Notes: generated by a model not told the origin, from the letters alone. DNA of 64,000 bases from Virgibacillus_O xinjiangensis (GCF_042643145.1 NZ_JBHRSA010000013.1:24450-88449); one strand, 5' to 3'; shown: positions 14,415 to 23,478, counted from the stretch's first letter. Made by a program: numbers and translations.

Positions 14415-16301
14415 CTAATCCAGCTCTATTTCCCCGATCAGAATCAATGCCTGCAACGACAGCAGCAATTGATGATTAGTGGTCGGGTTGCGCAAATCCA
14501 TCTCCAGCATCTCTTCTATTTTTCCGAGACGATACCTGAGACCACTGAGTGACAAGGCGATATCAGCTGCTGTTTGTTCCAGGTTGCCGCCGTTCGATAG
14601 GAAGATATGCAAGGTTTTCAAAAGCTCCAGTTTTTTATGGTTCATGTCTTCGCATAACGGTCCGAGTATATAGGAAGCAATCCGCTTCACTTCCTGTTCA
14701 TTGTTGGCATTGATCAGCGGTCCCATCAGGCCGAGCCTGTCAAAATGAATGATTTTATTCTTCCTGGTGGCCATCCTTAATGCTGTCAGTGCCTCCCGGT
14801 AAGAATCCACTGCCTGTCCGATTTGGTCGGAGGGCAGACTCATCCCTGCAGAAAATGTTGCCTCGGGATACTCCTCGGTAAGAAATTGGAAATAGTCCCT
14901 GCACAGGGTGTCGATGTCTTTCTCGCCATCCCCCTGTTCCGGGATCAGCAAGGTGATCCGGTTGGTGTATTGGCTGATCAATATCTTCAGTTGATTCCTT
15001 TTGAAGTATTGCAGTGTCGTTTCCAGAAGATCCTCATAGAAGAGCAGCTCCTCTTCCAATGGTTCTTTGCTGGTAGAGCATTTGACTGCCATGATTTTAA
15101 AGGGCTGGTGAAGATCGACCTGGAAATAGTTGCTGCGGCGCAGGATTTCATTCGGCTGGTATTTCCCGCTTAGGATTTCCTCCAGGAACCGCCCCTTGAC
15201 CCGTTCTGCTGCTTCGATCTCCGTTTTTTCATTCAATAGATACAGGGAAGAGACAGATGAAATCTGTTCGATGATCATCCGATGGGCATTGGAATTGGAT
15301 TCCGATACAGCTCCCTCTTCTCCGCAAAAGGAACAGTATCCGATAATGTCATCCTGCAAATAGATCGGTGTGACCAACCGGGTATGATTGTCCAATTTCA
15401 ATAGTTTCGTATGATTGATGGGGTTTTTCTGCCTCATCGGGTGATCCATATAGCAACGGAAATCCTCGCATGCTGCTTCCAATTCCTCCTCGGTGAACCC
15501 CTCTTGGGCCAACACACTAAGCTTCGCGTCCTCAATAAGGATGGGAACATCCATATACTCATTCACGACGTGGGCAATCGAATGGAGATCACGCCTCCTC
15601 AACAGCTCATTGGTCAATTTCTTATGGACCGTATAGGTCTTTGCAAAATTATTCCGTTCCTCCAACAGCCTCTCATAAGTTACTTCCAGCTCTTTGACAA
15701 TAGGCGATTCCTGGTAAAAAGGCAGTTCATCATCGACTTCCCCGTCCCAGAGATCCAGTGATTTGCCGACCCATCTGCAGTGGGAATCCCCTGCCCCATA
15801 ACAAGAAACTTCTTTGAAAATGATGGGTCTGTCGAATATCTCGCTGAGATAGCCGCTGGCATAACCTGTCAATGTATAGCATACAGGGGTTGGTGAGCAG
15901 CCGAACTGGCGGACATGTTCCACCGCCTCATAAGACTTCTCCCAGATTCCTTCCATGTGGACGGAGGCTTTCTCATTGCCATCTGGCCGGATCACCTCTA
16001 TCTTCTCAGGGATGGATTGCACATGTCCTTGCATCGTATGGAGGACAGGACCGTACTCCGCCAATTTTTCCAAGGAGGCTCCTTTCCTATCCTTCATTTT
16101 TCTCGCGTCATGTCTCCCCAATTCTTCTCCATACCTTATCAGAAACCCTTTCACCCGCTTTTGGCCGATATTCTCAAGCAGGTCCTTCCTCAATGTACCA
16201 AACGCAGAGATAGATGTAAGAATGGACCGGTCCCCATCGAAATGAATCGTCCCATCCTCCATTATTTGCAAGCCATCACGCAATTTGTGTTCTACTACCA
16301 T
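14415..16301 (-). CDS. Phenol-sensor (XylR_N + V4R) / PucR-type hybrid transcriptional regulator
   Basis: The protein has 628 residues. Residues about 10-120 are a XylR_N-like activator domain. Residues about 125-180 are a V4R domain with a candidate zinc set Glu125, Cys141, Cys167 and Cys175; the GYASGY and C-x7-C spacing matches DmpR/PoxR. His93 and Trp120 sit where phenol sensors hold the phenol OH. Instead of the sigma-54 AAA+ module, the rest is PucR-like: a GAF-like middle (about 235-355), a GGDEF-like CdaR segment and a C-terminal HTH_30 (NGGNLEQTAADIALSLSGLRYRLGKIEEML). It probably senses a phenolic acid and activates hpaB with sigma-A RNA polymerase. Confidence 0.85.
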   Translation of the reverse strand: MVVEHKLRDGLQIMEDGTIHFDGDRSILTSISAFGTLRKDLLENIGQKRVKGFLIRYGEELGRHDARKMKDRKGASLEKLAEYGPVLHTMQGHVQSIPEKIEVIRPDGNEKASVHMEGIWEKSYEAVEHVRQFGCSPTPVCYTLTGYASGYLSEIFDRPIIFKEVSCYGAGDSHCRWVGKSLDLWDGEVDDELPFYQESPIVKELEVTYERLLEERNNFAKTYTVHKKLTNELLRRRDLHSIAHVVNEYMDVPILIEDAKLSVLAQEGFTEEELEAACEDFRCYMDHPMRQKNPINHTKLLKLDNHTRLVTPIYLQDDIIGYCSFCGEEGAVSESNSNAHRMIIEQISSVSSLYLLNEKTEIEAAERVKGRFLEEILSGKYQPNEILRRSNYFQVDLHQPFKIMAVKCSTSKEPLEEELLFYEDLLETTLQYFKRNQLKILISQYTNRITLLIPEQGDGEKDIDTLCRDYFQFLTEEYPEATFSAGMSLPSDQIGQAVDSYREALTALRMATRKNKIIHFDRLGLMGPLINANNEQEVKRIASYILGPLCEDMNHKKLELLKTLHIFLSNGGNLEQTAADIALSLSGLRYRLGKIEEMLEMDLRNPTTNHQLLLSLQALILIGEIELD

Positions 16302-16431
16302 TGAATACCTCCATCATTGAATTCTCTCCTGACTAACCCCTCATATCATTGTTTGTAATCGCATTCATTTCTTTGGAGAAAATCATAGATAGATGCGTTC
16401 CAACTATTTCTATATATCTATTTGATTTCTG

Positions 16432-16450
16432 AATATTAATAATTAATATT
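16432..16450. promoter_or_regulatory. Inverted repeat upstream of the hybrid regulator
   Basis: AATATTAAT-A-ATTAATATT is a perfect 9-bp palindrome about 130 bp before the regulator ATG. It is a possible operator, but AT-rich palindromes can arise by chance. Confidence 0.3.
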
Positions 16451-16551
16451 ATATAACATTCGTCTGGTAAATAAAAAACAAATAGCTTCAGTTTTACCGA
16501 AAAAATCTGCAGGTTTTTGCTGGTCGAGAGGAAGTGAACTGGAAAATGACA

Positions 16552-16597
16552 GCAAAAATGCCCCAAAAGCACTGTTTCCTGTAACTTTCAGGGCATC
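16552..16597 (-). terminator. Terminator of the citrate synthase-MmgE/PrpD operon
   Basis: On the minus strand ATGCCC and GGGCAT, with an inner AAAG/CTTT pairing, run into TTTTTGC. Confidence 0.65.
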
Positions 16598-16648
16598 CTT
16601 CTACCTATATTTACAGTTTGATAGAGTCACGATCAATCATGCGTTCCC

Positions 16649-18088
16649 TCAAGGTTGAGTGAAAAGCTCGGTGAATTCATGGACCTTCATGTTCACCAGC
16701 TGATTGTAGTCACAGGTTTTTTCTTTGATGGATTGCAGCTGTTTTTCCGGATATTTAGTAGAAAGATTTGCTGCGTACTTCTCCAGGATTTGGGGGATTG
16801 CTTCATTTCTGCGGAACCGGTGCCCCAGCGGATACTCGCAATCGACTTTGTCCGTGGAAGTGCCATCATTGAAATGCACTTGGACGGCATTGGCGATCGA
16901 GCGCTTATCCGGATCCAGATAATCCTCGGTATACCGTCTATCTTCCTCGATGACCATTTTTTCGCGGAGGGCATCGATTCTCGGGTCCTGTGCCGCTTCA
17001 TCTTCATAGTCTTCTGCCGTGATGTTCCCCTTCAGCAATCCAACAGCAGTTATATATTGGAGGCAATGGTCACGGTCTGCCGGATTATTCAATGGACCTG
17101 TTTTATCGATGATCCGGATGGCTGATTCATGGGTGGTGATGGTAATCCGGCTGATATCCTCCCAGCGGTTCCTCACCTCAGGGGAAAGTTGTACGGCTGT
17201 TTCCGCTGCCGTCTGGGCATGGAATTCAGCCGGATAGGAAACCTTGAACAGAACATTTTCCATGACATAGCTATCCAATGGCTGACTGAGCGTCAAGCGC
17301 TGTTTGTTGAAGAGTACATCCTCGAAGCCCCAGCCTGGTGCACTCAAGGCCGTAGCATAGCCCATTTCCCCTTTCACAGCCATCATCGCCAGCCGTACTC
17401 CCCTGCTGGTCGCATCGCCTGCAGCCCAGGACTTTCTTGACCCGGTATTCGGTGCATGCCGGTATGTCCGGAGACTGGAATTATCAATCCAGGCATGGGA
17501 TAAGGCATTGATGATTTCCTGACGGCCGCCACCCAGCAATTTGGTAACGACAGCAGTAGTCGCAATCTTTACATATAGGACATGATCCAGTCCTACCCTG
17601 TTCAAGCTGTTGTCCAGGGCAAGTACGCCTTGGATTTCATGAGCCTTGATCATCATTTCCAAGACTTCTCTAACGCTCACCGGCTCTTCGCCTCTGGCGA
17701 TCCGCTCCTGGCTGACATAGTCGGCAACCGCTAGAATTCCGCCCAGGTTATCGGAGGGATGGCCCCATTCGGCAGCCAGCCAGGTGTCATTATAATCCAG
17801 CCAGCGGATCATCGCGCCAATATTGAAAGCTCCCTGTACCGGGTCCAGCACATGAGGAGTCCCCGGCACCCTTGTTCCGTTCGGCACGACTGTACCCGGG
17901 ACGACCGGACCCAGAAGTTTGGTGCATTCCGGATAGTTCAATGCGAGAATTCCGCAGCCCAGTGTATCGATCAGTACATAGTGGGCCGTAGAAAAGGCCT
18001 CCTCACTGGTGATTTCATGGTCACAGACATAATCTGCAATTTGCTCCAACAATGTATCGGTTTTCTTTTCTGTTTGGACTTTCAGCAT
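16649..18088 (-). CDS. MmgE/PrpD-family dehydratase
   Basis: The protein has 479 residues. The ATG at 18088 follows AGGAAAGGAAG; earlier in-frame starts overlap the previous gene and lack a site. It has the MmgE/PrpD fold with AHYVLIDTLGCGILAL, WLDYNDTWLAAEWGHPSDNLGG and AAGDATSRGVRLAMMAVKGE. Known members dehydrate 2-methylcitrate or citrate-like acids. It is cotranscribed after a citrate synthase-family gene (48 bp gap), as mmgD-mmgE are in Bacillus. There is no methylisocitrate lyase gene nearby, so complete propionate use through the methylcitrate cycle cannot be claimed from this window. Confidence 0.88.
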   Translation of the reverse strand: MLKVQTEKKTDTLLEQIADYVCDHEITSEEAFSTAHYVLIDTLGCGILALNYPECTKLLGPVVPGTVVPNGTRVPGTPHVLDPVQGAFNIGAMIRWLDYNDTWLAAEWGHPSDNLGGILAVADYVSQERIARGEEPVSVREVLEMMIKAHEIQGVLALDNSLNRVGLDHVLYVKIATTAVVTKLLGGGRQEIINALSHAWIDNSSLRTYRHAPNTGSRKSWAAGDATSRGVRLAMMAVKGEMGYATALSAPGWGFEDVLFNKQRLTLSQPLDSYVMENVLFKVSYPAEFHAQTAAETAVQLSPEVRNRWEDISRITITTHESAIRIIDKTGPLNNPADRDHCLQYITAVGLLKGNITAEDYEDEAAQDPRIDALREKMVIEEDRRYTEDYLDPDKRSIANAVQVHFNDGTSTDKVDCEYPLGHRFRRNEAIPQILEKYAANLSTKYPEKQLQSIKEKTCDYNQLVNMKVHEFTELFTQP

Positions 18089-18135
18089 CAATTTTCTTCC
18101 TTTCCTATTTGGATTCGTTTTTTCATTCATGCATA

Positions 18136-19227
18136 TCAATTGCCTGTGTAATGCACTCTTGGCCGGAACAGACGGTTGTTTTCATGCTGCTCGATGACAT
18201 GGGCAGCAATCCCGGCTGACCTGGCAGTAAAGAAAATCGGCGTATATAAAGGGATCGGGATTCCCAGCATCCAATAGACTGGGGCTGCATAATAATCCAG
18301 ATTCGGATACAGCCCTTTCTCCTCTTCCATCACCCGTTCACCAGCCTCACACATATCAAGCAGCAGATGATCTCCCTTCCGGTCACATAATTCCTTCAGT
18401 GCTTCTTTCATCACGATGGCCCTTGGGTCCATTCGCTTCATATAGACACGATGGCCGAATCCCATGATCTTCTCTTTCATGCGCAGTTTCCTGTACATCA
18501 ACCGTTCGAATGCTGCGGCAGAATCCGCTTCATTCAACATATACATCACCGCTTCATTCGCTCCCCCATGCAGACTTCCCTTCAGAGACGCGACTCCGCC
18601 TGTCAAGGCACCGTACATATCGGACTGGGTGGAAGCGATCACCCTCGCGGTGAAGGTGGAGTTAGGCATTTCATGTTCACTGTAAAGCAGCAGGGACCGG
18701 TCAAAAATTTCCGTTTCCAGTTGGGATGGTTCTTTTCCTGTAATCATATAAAGGAAATTCGCGCTGTAGGACAAGTTCTTGTTCGGCTGAATCGGCTCCT
18801 CCCCATTGATCAGCCGGTAGCTGTTCACCGTGATGGCAGGAAGTTTGCCCAAAATATCATAGGCCCTTCTTTTGTTTGCCGAAAGTTCCCGATTCTCCAA
18901 ATCCGCATCATATCCTGCAAGGGCAGACAGTCCTGTACGGAGACCATCCATCGGGTGGGTGGTGCCCGGCAATAGTTTCAGAATCTCTGTAATACCTGCC
19001 GGAACTTCACTTTGCATGTTCAGCTTCCCTTCCAGCTGTTCTTTCTCCTGAATGGATGGAAGATTCCCCTCCAATAAGAGATGGGCGATTTCTGCATAGC
19101 CGACCCTGCTCGATAAATCGATCAGGTCTTCCCCTCGGATGATGATTTTCTCTTGGACCGTATCCAGCAGGGAGATTTCCGTTTCAGCAGCAATGACACC
19201 TTCCAGGCCTGCGGTATATGTCTTCAT
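18136..19227 (-). CDS. Citrate synthase-family enzyme (citrate or 2-methylcitrate synthase)
   Basis: The protein has 363 residues, the length of the short Bacillus CitA/MmgD enzymes. The catalytic set is visible: SLHGGANEAVM, GFGHRVYMKRMDPRA and NLDYYAAPVY with its aspartate. It condenses oxaloacetate with acetyl-CoA or propionyl-CoA, and sequence inspection cannot separate the two. The MmgE/PrpD neighbour favours 2-methylcitrate, while the divergent LysR gene copies the citA-citR arrangement of B. subtilis. It is the first gene of a two-gene operon. Confidence 0.9.
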   Translation of the reverse strand: MKTYTAGLEGVIAAETEISLLDTVQEKIIIRGEDLIDLSSRVGYAEIAHLLLEGNLPSIQEKEQLEGKLNMQSEVPAGITEILKLLPGTTHPMDGLRTGLSALAGYDADLENRELSANKRRAYDILGKLPAITVNSYRLINGEEPIQPNKNLSYSANFLYMITGKEPSQLETEIFDRSLLLYSEHEMPNSTFTARVIASTQSDMYGALTGGVASLKGSLHGGANEAVMYMLNEADSAAAFERLMYRKLRMKEKIMGFGHRVYMKRMDPRAIVMKEALKELCDRKGDHLLLDMCEAGERVMEEEKGLYPNLDYYAAPVYWMLGIPIPLYTPIFFTARSAGIAAHVIEQHENNRLFRPRVHYTGN

Positions 19228-19298
19228 GAACTTCTCCTCCTTTATGTAATTTTTATAATTTTATTATAAGTTTGAATTAGGCATAAAAAAAATATATA

Positions 19299-19322
19299 AT
19301 TTCTATGACCAGACATAGAAAT
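19299..19322. promoter_or_regulatory. 24-bp palindrome, probable LysR-type operator
   Basis: ATTTCTATG-ACCAGA-CATAGAAAT is a perfect 9-bp inverted repeat. It lies 31 bp before the LysR gene start and 72 bp before the divergent citrate synthase start. It contains T-N11-A spacing and has the position of a LysR-type autoregulatory and activation site. Confidence 0.7.
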
Positions 19323-19352
19323 TTTCTATTTCTCGTGGAGGTGGCAATAGAG

Positions 19353-20222
19353 ATGAATTATCATGATTGGGAGATGCTGGACATTTTAAAGTCCACGGAG
19401 AACATCACAAAGGCATCACAGCTCCTGTTCGTCTCCCAACCCACTGTGACGTCGCGGATACAGAAACTGGAAGAGCATTATGGCGTGAAACTCATCCTGA
19501 GAAAACAGAAAGGGATCACCTTCACGCCCGAAGGCGAGCAATTGGCAAAGCATGCGACAAAGATGCTCCATGCCCAACGGAGGATCGAGGAACAAATGGA
19601 CAATATGAAATCACAGGTCTCCGGCACTCTCCGGGTGGGGGTTTCCAACTTCTTTGCCCTCAACAAGATGCCGAAGCTCCTCCGCCTGTTCAAGCAAGAG
19701 TACCCGAACGTGGAGTTCCAAGTAGTGACAGGCTGGAGTAGCGAGGTTCACCGCCTGATTCTCAATCATGATGTACATATCAGTTTCATCAAAGGGGATT
19801 ACACATGGAGAGAGAAGAAAGAACTGCTCTATGAAGAAGAAATCTGTGTCGCCGCCCCCTGGGAGTTTGAGTGGCAAGACCTGCCGGAAGCGCCCCGGAT
19901 CGATTACTACACGGATGAGAAAATGAAAGACATCGTCGACGCTTGGTGGTACAGCAATTACAGCCAACGCCCCAATATCAATATTCAGGTGAACCAGGTG
20001 GAAACATGTAAAGAAATGGTCGTGAACGGGCTAGGCTATGCCATTCTCGCCAACCTGGTGGTGCGGGATTATCCAGACCTTTCCATCAAGCCCTTGCTTG
20101 ACACTGCAGGCAGGCCGATTACCAGAAAGACATGGATGTACTATCTCGAAGACTCCTTGGAAATGAACATCGTACGGGCTTTCGTCCAGTTCATCAGGGA
20201 GTTGGATGTGAAGGCATTGTAG
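19353..20222 (+). CDS. LysR-family regulator, CitR-like
   Basis: The protein has 289 residues. The ATG at 19353 is chosen because GGAGGTGG lies about 9 bp upstream; an open extension back to 19305 would run through the operator. An N-terminal winged helix occupies about 1-60 (NITKASQLLFVSQPTVTSRIQKLEEHYGVKL). It is followed by a LysR substrate-binding domain (about 88-289). It is divergent from the citrate synthase gene with a palindrome between them, as CitR is to CitA in B. subtilis, and so is likely its regulator. The effector is unknown. Confidence 0.88.
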   Translation: MNYHDWEMLDILKSTENITKASQLLFVSQPTVTSRIQKLEEHYGVKLILRKQKGITFTPEGEQLAKHATKMLHAQRRIEEQMDNMKSQVSGTLRVGVSNFFALNKMPKLLRLFKQEYPNVEFQVVTGWSSEVHRLILNHDVHISFIKGDYTWREKKELLYEEEICVAAPWEFEWQDLPEAPRIDYYTDEKMKDIVDAWWYSNYSQRPNINIQVNQVETCKEMVVNGLGYAILANLVVRDYPDLSIKPLLDTAGRPITRKTWMYYLEDSLEMNIVRAFVQFIRELDVKAL

Positions 20223-20304
20223 GGATGGGTTATACCTATGGATGGAGGAGTTAGGAAGTAGTCCTTTTTATGATGGTTAACCCGTTGATTAGAGCATAAG
20301 AAAA

Positions 20305-20333
20305 ACCCATCCTGAATGAAATTCAAGATGGGT
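20305..20333. terminator. Bidirectional terminator between LysR and SDR genes
   Basis: ACCCATC-TGAAT pairs with ATTCA-GATGGGT, with one bulged base on each side. It lies between convergent genes. Confidence 0.65.
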
Positions 20334-20352
20334 CCTTATGGTCAGTCTTCTA

Positions 20353-21090
20353 TTATTGTGCTGTATATCCACCATCAATGACCATGGAATTTCCGGTCAT
20401 GAAGGAAGAATCATCGCTGGCCATGAAGAGTACGGCTTTGGCCATTTCTTCTGGCTGGCCCAGACGCTTCATTGGTGTGGCATTCGTCAAGAATTCTCTG
20501 TCGGTTTCCCCTAGGATTGGCGTTTCGATAAATCCTGGGCATAACGCATTCACCCGAATGTTGCGCTCTGCATATTCCAAGCCAAGTGAACGGGTCAAGT
20601 TGATCACACCTGCTTTGGCGGCATTATATGCTGCACTTCCAGGAGATCCGACCCAGCCATACATGGAAGCTGTATTGACGATGACCCCGCTTCCAGCTTT
20701 CAAGAATTCTTTGATGGCCGCTTGGGCTACCAAGAACACGCCATCCAAATCAACCTCTACCGTCTTTCTCCATTCTGCATAGGTCAATTCTTCTGTCGGT
20801 TTCACCGCACCGATTCCGGCGTTATTGAATAAAACATCCACTTTTCCAAACGTAGATAAGGTGGTAGAAAATATATTTTGCACTTCTTGTTCACTCGTTA
20901 CATCTGCTTTTACGAACAGGGCTTCTGTTCCTTGGGATTTCAGTTCTTTTTCGATGGCAGCGCCTTTTTCCTCGTTCATATCTATCAATACCAGTTTTGC
21001 TCCTTCAGCTGCGAACAAGCGTGCCGTTGCAGCACCGATACCAGATACTCCACCTGTGATGACTGCTACTTTATCCTGCAATTTTCCCAT
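20353..21090 (-). CDS. Short-chain dehydrogenase/reductase
   Basis: The protein has 245 residues and is a classical SDR. TGGVSGIG is the NAD(P) loop (about 12-19), an acidic LIDMN end of beta-2 favours NAD, and NNAGIG and the catalytic Ser with YNAAKAG (Tyr/Lys) are present. It ends with the FMTGNSMVIDGGYTAQ tail common in glucose/alcohol dehydrogenase and FabG-like members. The substrate is unknown. A divergent TetR gene with a palindrome between them suggests an inducible detoxification or catabolic step. Confidence 0.88.
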   Translation of the reverse strand: MGKLQDKVAVITGGVSGIGAATARLFAAEGAKLVLIDMNEEKGAAIEKELKSQGTEALFVKADVTSEQEVQNIFSTTLSTFGKVDVLFNNAGIGAVKPTEELTYAEWRKTVEVDLDGVFLVAQAAIKEFLKAGSGVIVNTASMYGWVGSPGSAAYNAAKAGVINLTRSLGLEYAERNIRVNALCPGFIETPILGETDREFLTNATPMKRLGQPEEMAKAVLFMASDDSSFMTGNSMVIDGGYTAQ

Positions 21091-21163
21091 TTATGATACC
21101 CCCTGTTATAATATATACGAACATCTACTCATGTAAAAAGGCTTACATCCTTATAATAGTATC

Positions 21164-21184
21164 TGGTTGGATAGAGTCCAACCA
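21164..21184. promoter_or_regulatory. Candidate TetR operator
   Basis: TGGTTGGA-TAGAG-TCCAACCA is a perfect 8-bp inverted repeat in the SDR-TetR intergenic space, 74 bp upstream of the SDR start. A second, looser palindrome, ACATCCGGACGT, lies about 35 bp closer to the TetR gene. Confidence 0.5.
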
Positions 21185-21284
21185 ACAATAGTTTTACGAA
21201 CGTCCAGTTGATAGACACATCCGGACGTACTGTCCATGTACTATACATACAATAAAGAATTGAACAAGATTGGGGGATACTCTG

Positions 21285-21884
21285 ATGGAAGAGCAGCTTT
21301 CCACTCCACGCAAAGATAGAACAAAAGAACATTTCCAGCAGGCACTGGTCGACTTGATCAAAGAAAAAGGGTTCCTTGCCGTCACGGTCAAAGATATTGT
21401 GCAATATTCCAGATACAACCGCAGTACATTCTATATCCATTATCATGATAAATTCCATTTAGCCGATGACCTTCTCCACACCAAACTTCAAGGACTGGAG
21501 GAAGCTGTCGGAATACCGTACCAGTCGGACCGATATATCCATACCGTTGACCTGAATGCAAGGTCTTTTGGGATTATCACCTATATCCATGAAAACCGTA
21601 AATTTTTCGACCTGATCAACTATCCAGATACCATCCCTGGCATACATACCGAATTCCCACAGACCATCTTGAAAATCTACCAGGAAAAATTCCAATTCCA
21701 TACGGTCAACAATACACCCGTCGATATGGATTATTTTACCCGCTACACTGCCTATGGATTTTATGGCCTCTTAACCAATTGGATCAACACGAACTTCGAA
21801 GCATCACCGGAGGAATTTATCAAAGAACTGATCAAGCTCTCGCGAACACATATTGAATCTGTCCGGTATACGGGGGAGATATGA
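21285..21884 (+). CDS. TetR/AcrR-family regulator
   Basis: The protein has 199 residues from the ATG at 21285, preceded by GGGGG at a suitable distance. The helix-turn-helix is at about 17-50 (FLAVTVKDIVQYSRYNRSTFYIHYHDKFHL), followed by an all-helical ligand domain of the kind found in Bacillaceae TetR proteins with a C-terminal TetR_C_33-like region. It is divergent from the SDR gene, which it probably represses through the palindrome at 21164-21184. The ligand is unknown. Confidence 0.85.
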   Translation: MEEQLSTPRKDRTKEHFQQALVDLIKEKGFLAVTVKDIVQYSRYNRSTFYIHYHDKFHLADDLLHTKLQGLEEAVGIPYQSDRYIHTVDLNARSFGIITYIHENRKFFDLINYPDTIPGIHTEFPQTILKIYQEKFQFHTVNNTPVDMDYFTRYTAYGFYGLLTNWINTNFEASPEEFIKELIKLSRTHIESVRYTGEI

Positions 21885-22278
21885 ATGAATTGAGAAAATC
21901 TTGGACAGGTGCAGATGTCCGAGTTTTTTTCATACGAACCAATCCATACCCCTTTACCCCTATGCTGATAAAGAAGAAATTGATGTTTCCCGTCTGTGAG
22001 CTTTGACAGAGCTACTCCAAGGCCCAGTTTGTTGCAGGATTTTCGGCCCCGTTCATTGTTTTATCATTTTCGACCTTATAAAGACTATTTGAATAATCCT
22101 CTCAAGAAGTCCTGCTGACGGTTTGGTTGAGGGGATTGTTCTATATATTCATCTGTTTCACCTCTATAATTCCATACATATTACCAATTATTGTCAATAA
22201 CCCCCTTTCATTTGCCTGATTTTGGTAGTAATATAATACTAGTTACTATTCAAATTTTTCTGAAAGGAGGTGTAACCC
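21885..22278. other. Intergenic region with a terminator and no supported gene
   Basis: The stretch contains the TetR terminator and then about 300 bp without a convincing gene. A minus-strand open run near 22090-22170 ends in a protein-like RQQDFLRGLFK but has no start. Confidence 0.45.
21900..21930 (+). terminator. Rho-independent terminator of the TetR gene
   Basis: CTTGGACA pairs with TGTCCGAG, followed by seven T. Confidence 0.85.
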
Positions 22279-22623
22279 TTGAATAGGACAACAGAGTTAG
22301 TTCTCGGTATTATCGGTGGATTAATAGGATTTGGTGGTGCTTTTTTGGCTTTATTTGTAGGGTCGGTCGATGAGGCAATAAATGGGACATCTGAACTTAA
22401 TGGGTTAGGAACAAGTGCTTTTATTTTTAGCGCACTCGCTATAATAGGAGCCATACTAGTCAAATTCAAACCGAAATTAGGCGGATGGCTCATGTTAATC
22501 AGTGGTATTGCAATTCTGATTTCTATCAGTTTATTCGGCGTAGTACCCGCCCTATTTCTTATCCCGGCAGGTCTTATGGGAATTATAAGAAAATCCAATG
22601 GAAAAAAGGAAAAGGCTGCATAA
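22279..22623 (+). CDS. Small multi-pass membrane protein, DUF4064-like
   Basis: The protein has 114 residues, from a TTG start 7 bp after a very strong AAAGGAGGTG. Three or four hydrophobic segments (about 7-28, 46-60, 68-85, 86-103) fill the chain and the tail is basic (RKSNGKKEKAA). It resembles DUF4064 proteins of Firmicutes, whose role is unknown. It is cotranscribed with the lipoprotein gene 15 bp downstream, so the two may work together at the membrane. Confidence 0.65.
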   Translation: MNRTTELVLGIIGGLIGFGGAFLALFVGSVDEAINGTSELNGLGTSAFIFSALAIIGAILVKFKPKLGGWLMLISGIAILISISLFGVVPALFLIPAGLMGIIRKSNGKKEKAA

Positions 22624-22638
22624 AGAAGGGGAATGAAA

Positions 22639-23433
22639 ATGAAGAAATTTATTATTATATTAACAGCTATTAGTTTAAGCATGTTTATTACAGCTTGTGG
22701 CTCAGAAGATATTGCGGGAGATACAAACTCTGATTCTCAATCAAATGAAGTAGATAGCAATACCAGTGAAGATAATAATACTAACCAAAATGAACAAGAA
22801 GAAGCCGAGTCTGAATCAGAGGCCGAGTTAGAAATTGTACAAACTACTGGCGGAACTTGGAAAGATTCTATTGACAGTGTTTGGGTTCATTCATCAGCAG
22901 TCTTCGAAAACACAGGTGATACTCCAGTTAAAATAGGAGAAACCCAGATGAACTATAAAGATACGGATGGTGGAATATTAGGAACCTCTTCTATGATTTA
23001 TTCAGTTCCTAGTGTGGTAGCTCCAGGCGAAAAAGCTTTCATTTCAGAAACTACTATATTAGATGGAGTAAATGATGCCTCAGTATATGGTGAAACCACA
23101 TATAATTTCAATTATGATATTACAGATGAAAAGTCCAACCTTCTTGAAGTGTCGGGTGTTAAAGGCACAGCAGGTGCTGATGAATACTCTACCCCTTACA
23201 AAGTAACGGGTGTAGTTAAGAACACAACTGAAGAAATGCAAGATGATATTCGAATAGCTGCAGCTTTATTTGCTGAAGATGGTACACTTCAAGGTGTATT
23301 AAAAGGTAGTGTGGATGTTGGAGTGAATCCTGGAAGTGAAGCTGGCTTTGAGCTGACCTATCCAGAAATACCTAGGGAAGATGCTAGTAATATTGAAACA
23401 GTAGAAGTAAAAGCATACGGTTGGAAATGGTAA
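22639..23433 (+). CDS. Lipoprotein with FxLYD-like domain
   Basis: The protein has 264 residues from the ATG at 22639; an ATG at 22633 sits almost on the ribosome site. The signal peptide ends in a lipobox, FITAC, followed by a Ser/Asn/Glu-rich acidic linker to about residue 65. Two related beta-rich halves follow. The first contains HSSAVFENTGDTPVKIGE and the second VTGVVKNTTEEMQDDIRIAA, the pattern of FxLYD-type extracellular domains. It is anchored outside the membrane and its function is unknown. Confidence 0.75.
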   Translation: MKKFIIILTAISLSMFITACGSEDIAGDTNSDSQSNEVDSNTSEDNNTNQNEQEEAESESEAELEIVQTTGGTWKDSIDSVWVHSSAVFENTGDTPVKIGETQMNYKDTDGGILGTSSMIYSVPSVVAPGEKAFISETTILDGVNDASVYGETTYNFNYDITDEKSNLLEVSGVKGTAGADEYSTPYKVTGVVKNTTEEMQDDIRIAAALFAEDGTLQGVLKGSVDVGVNPGSEAGFELTYPEIPREDASNIETVEVKAYGWKW

Positions 23434-23442
23434 TATTTGTCT

Positions 23443-23478
23443 AAAGAACTTCTCTAAAATATAGGGGGAGTTCTTTTT
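23443..23478 (+). terminator. Rho-independent terminator of the lipoprotein gene
   Basis: AAAGAACT plus G-U pairs matches AGTTCTTT across the loop, then TTTTATT follows. Confidence 0.75.

Larger units (their letters stand above)
16302..16648. other. Intergenic region between the hybrid regulator and the mmgE-like gene
   Basis: This AT-rich stretch holds the start region of the regulator, an inverted repeat at 16432-16450 and a terminator at 16552-16597. I see no gene in it. Confidence 0.5.

Noticed and set aside
22090..22170. Minus-strand open run ending RQQDFLRGLFK
   Set aside because: It has no start codon with a ribosome site and a stop lies shortly upstream. It could be a gene-tail relic, but I cannot name the family.
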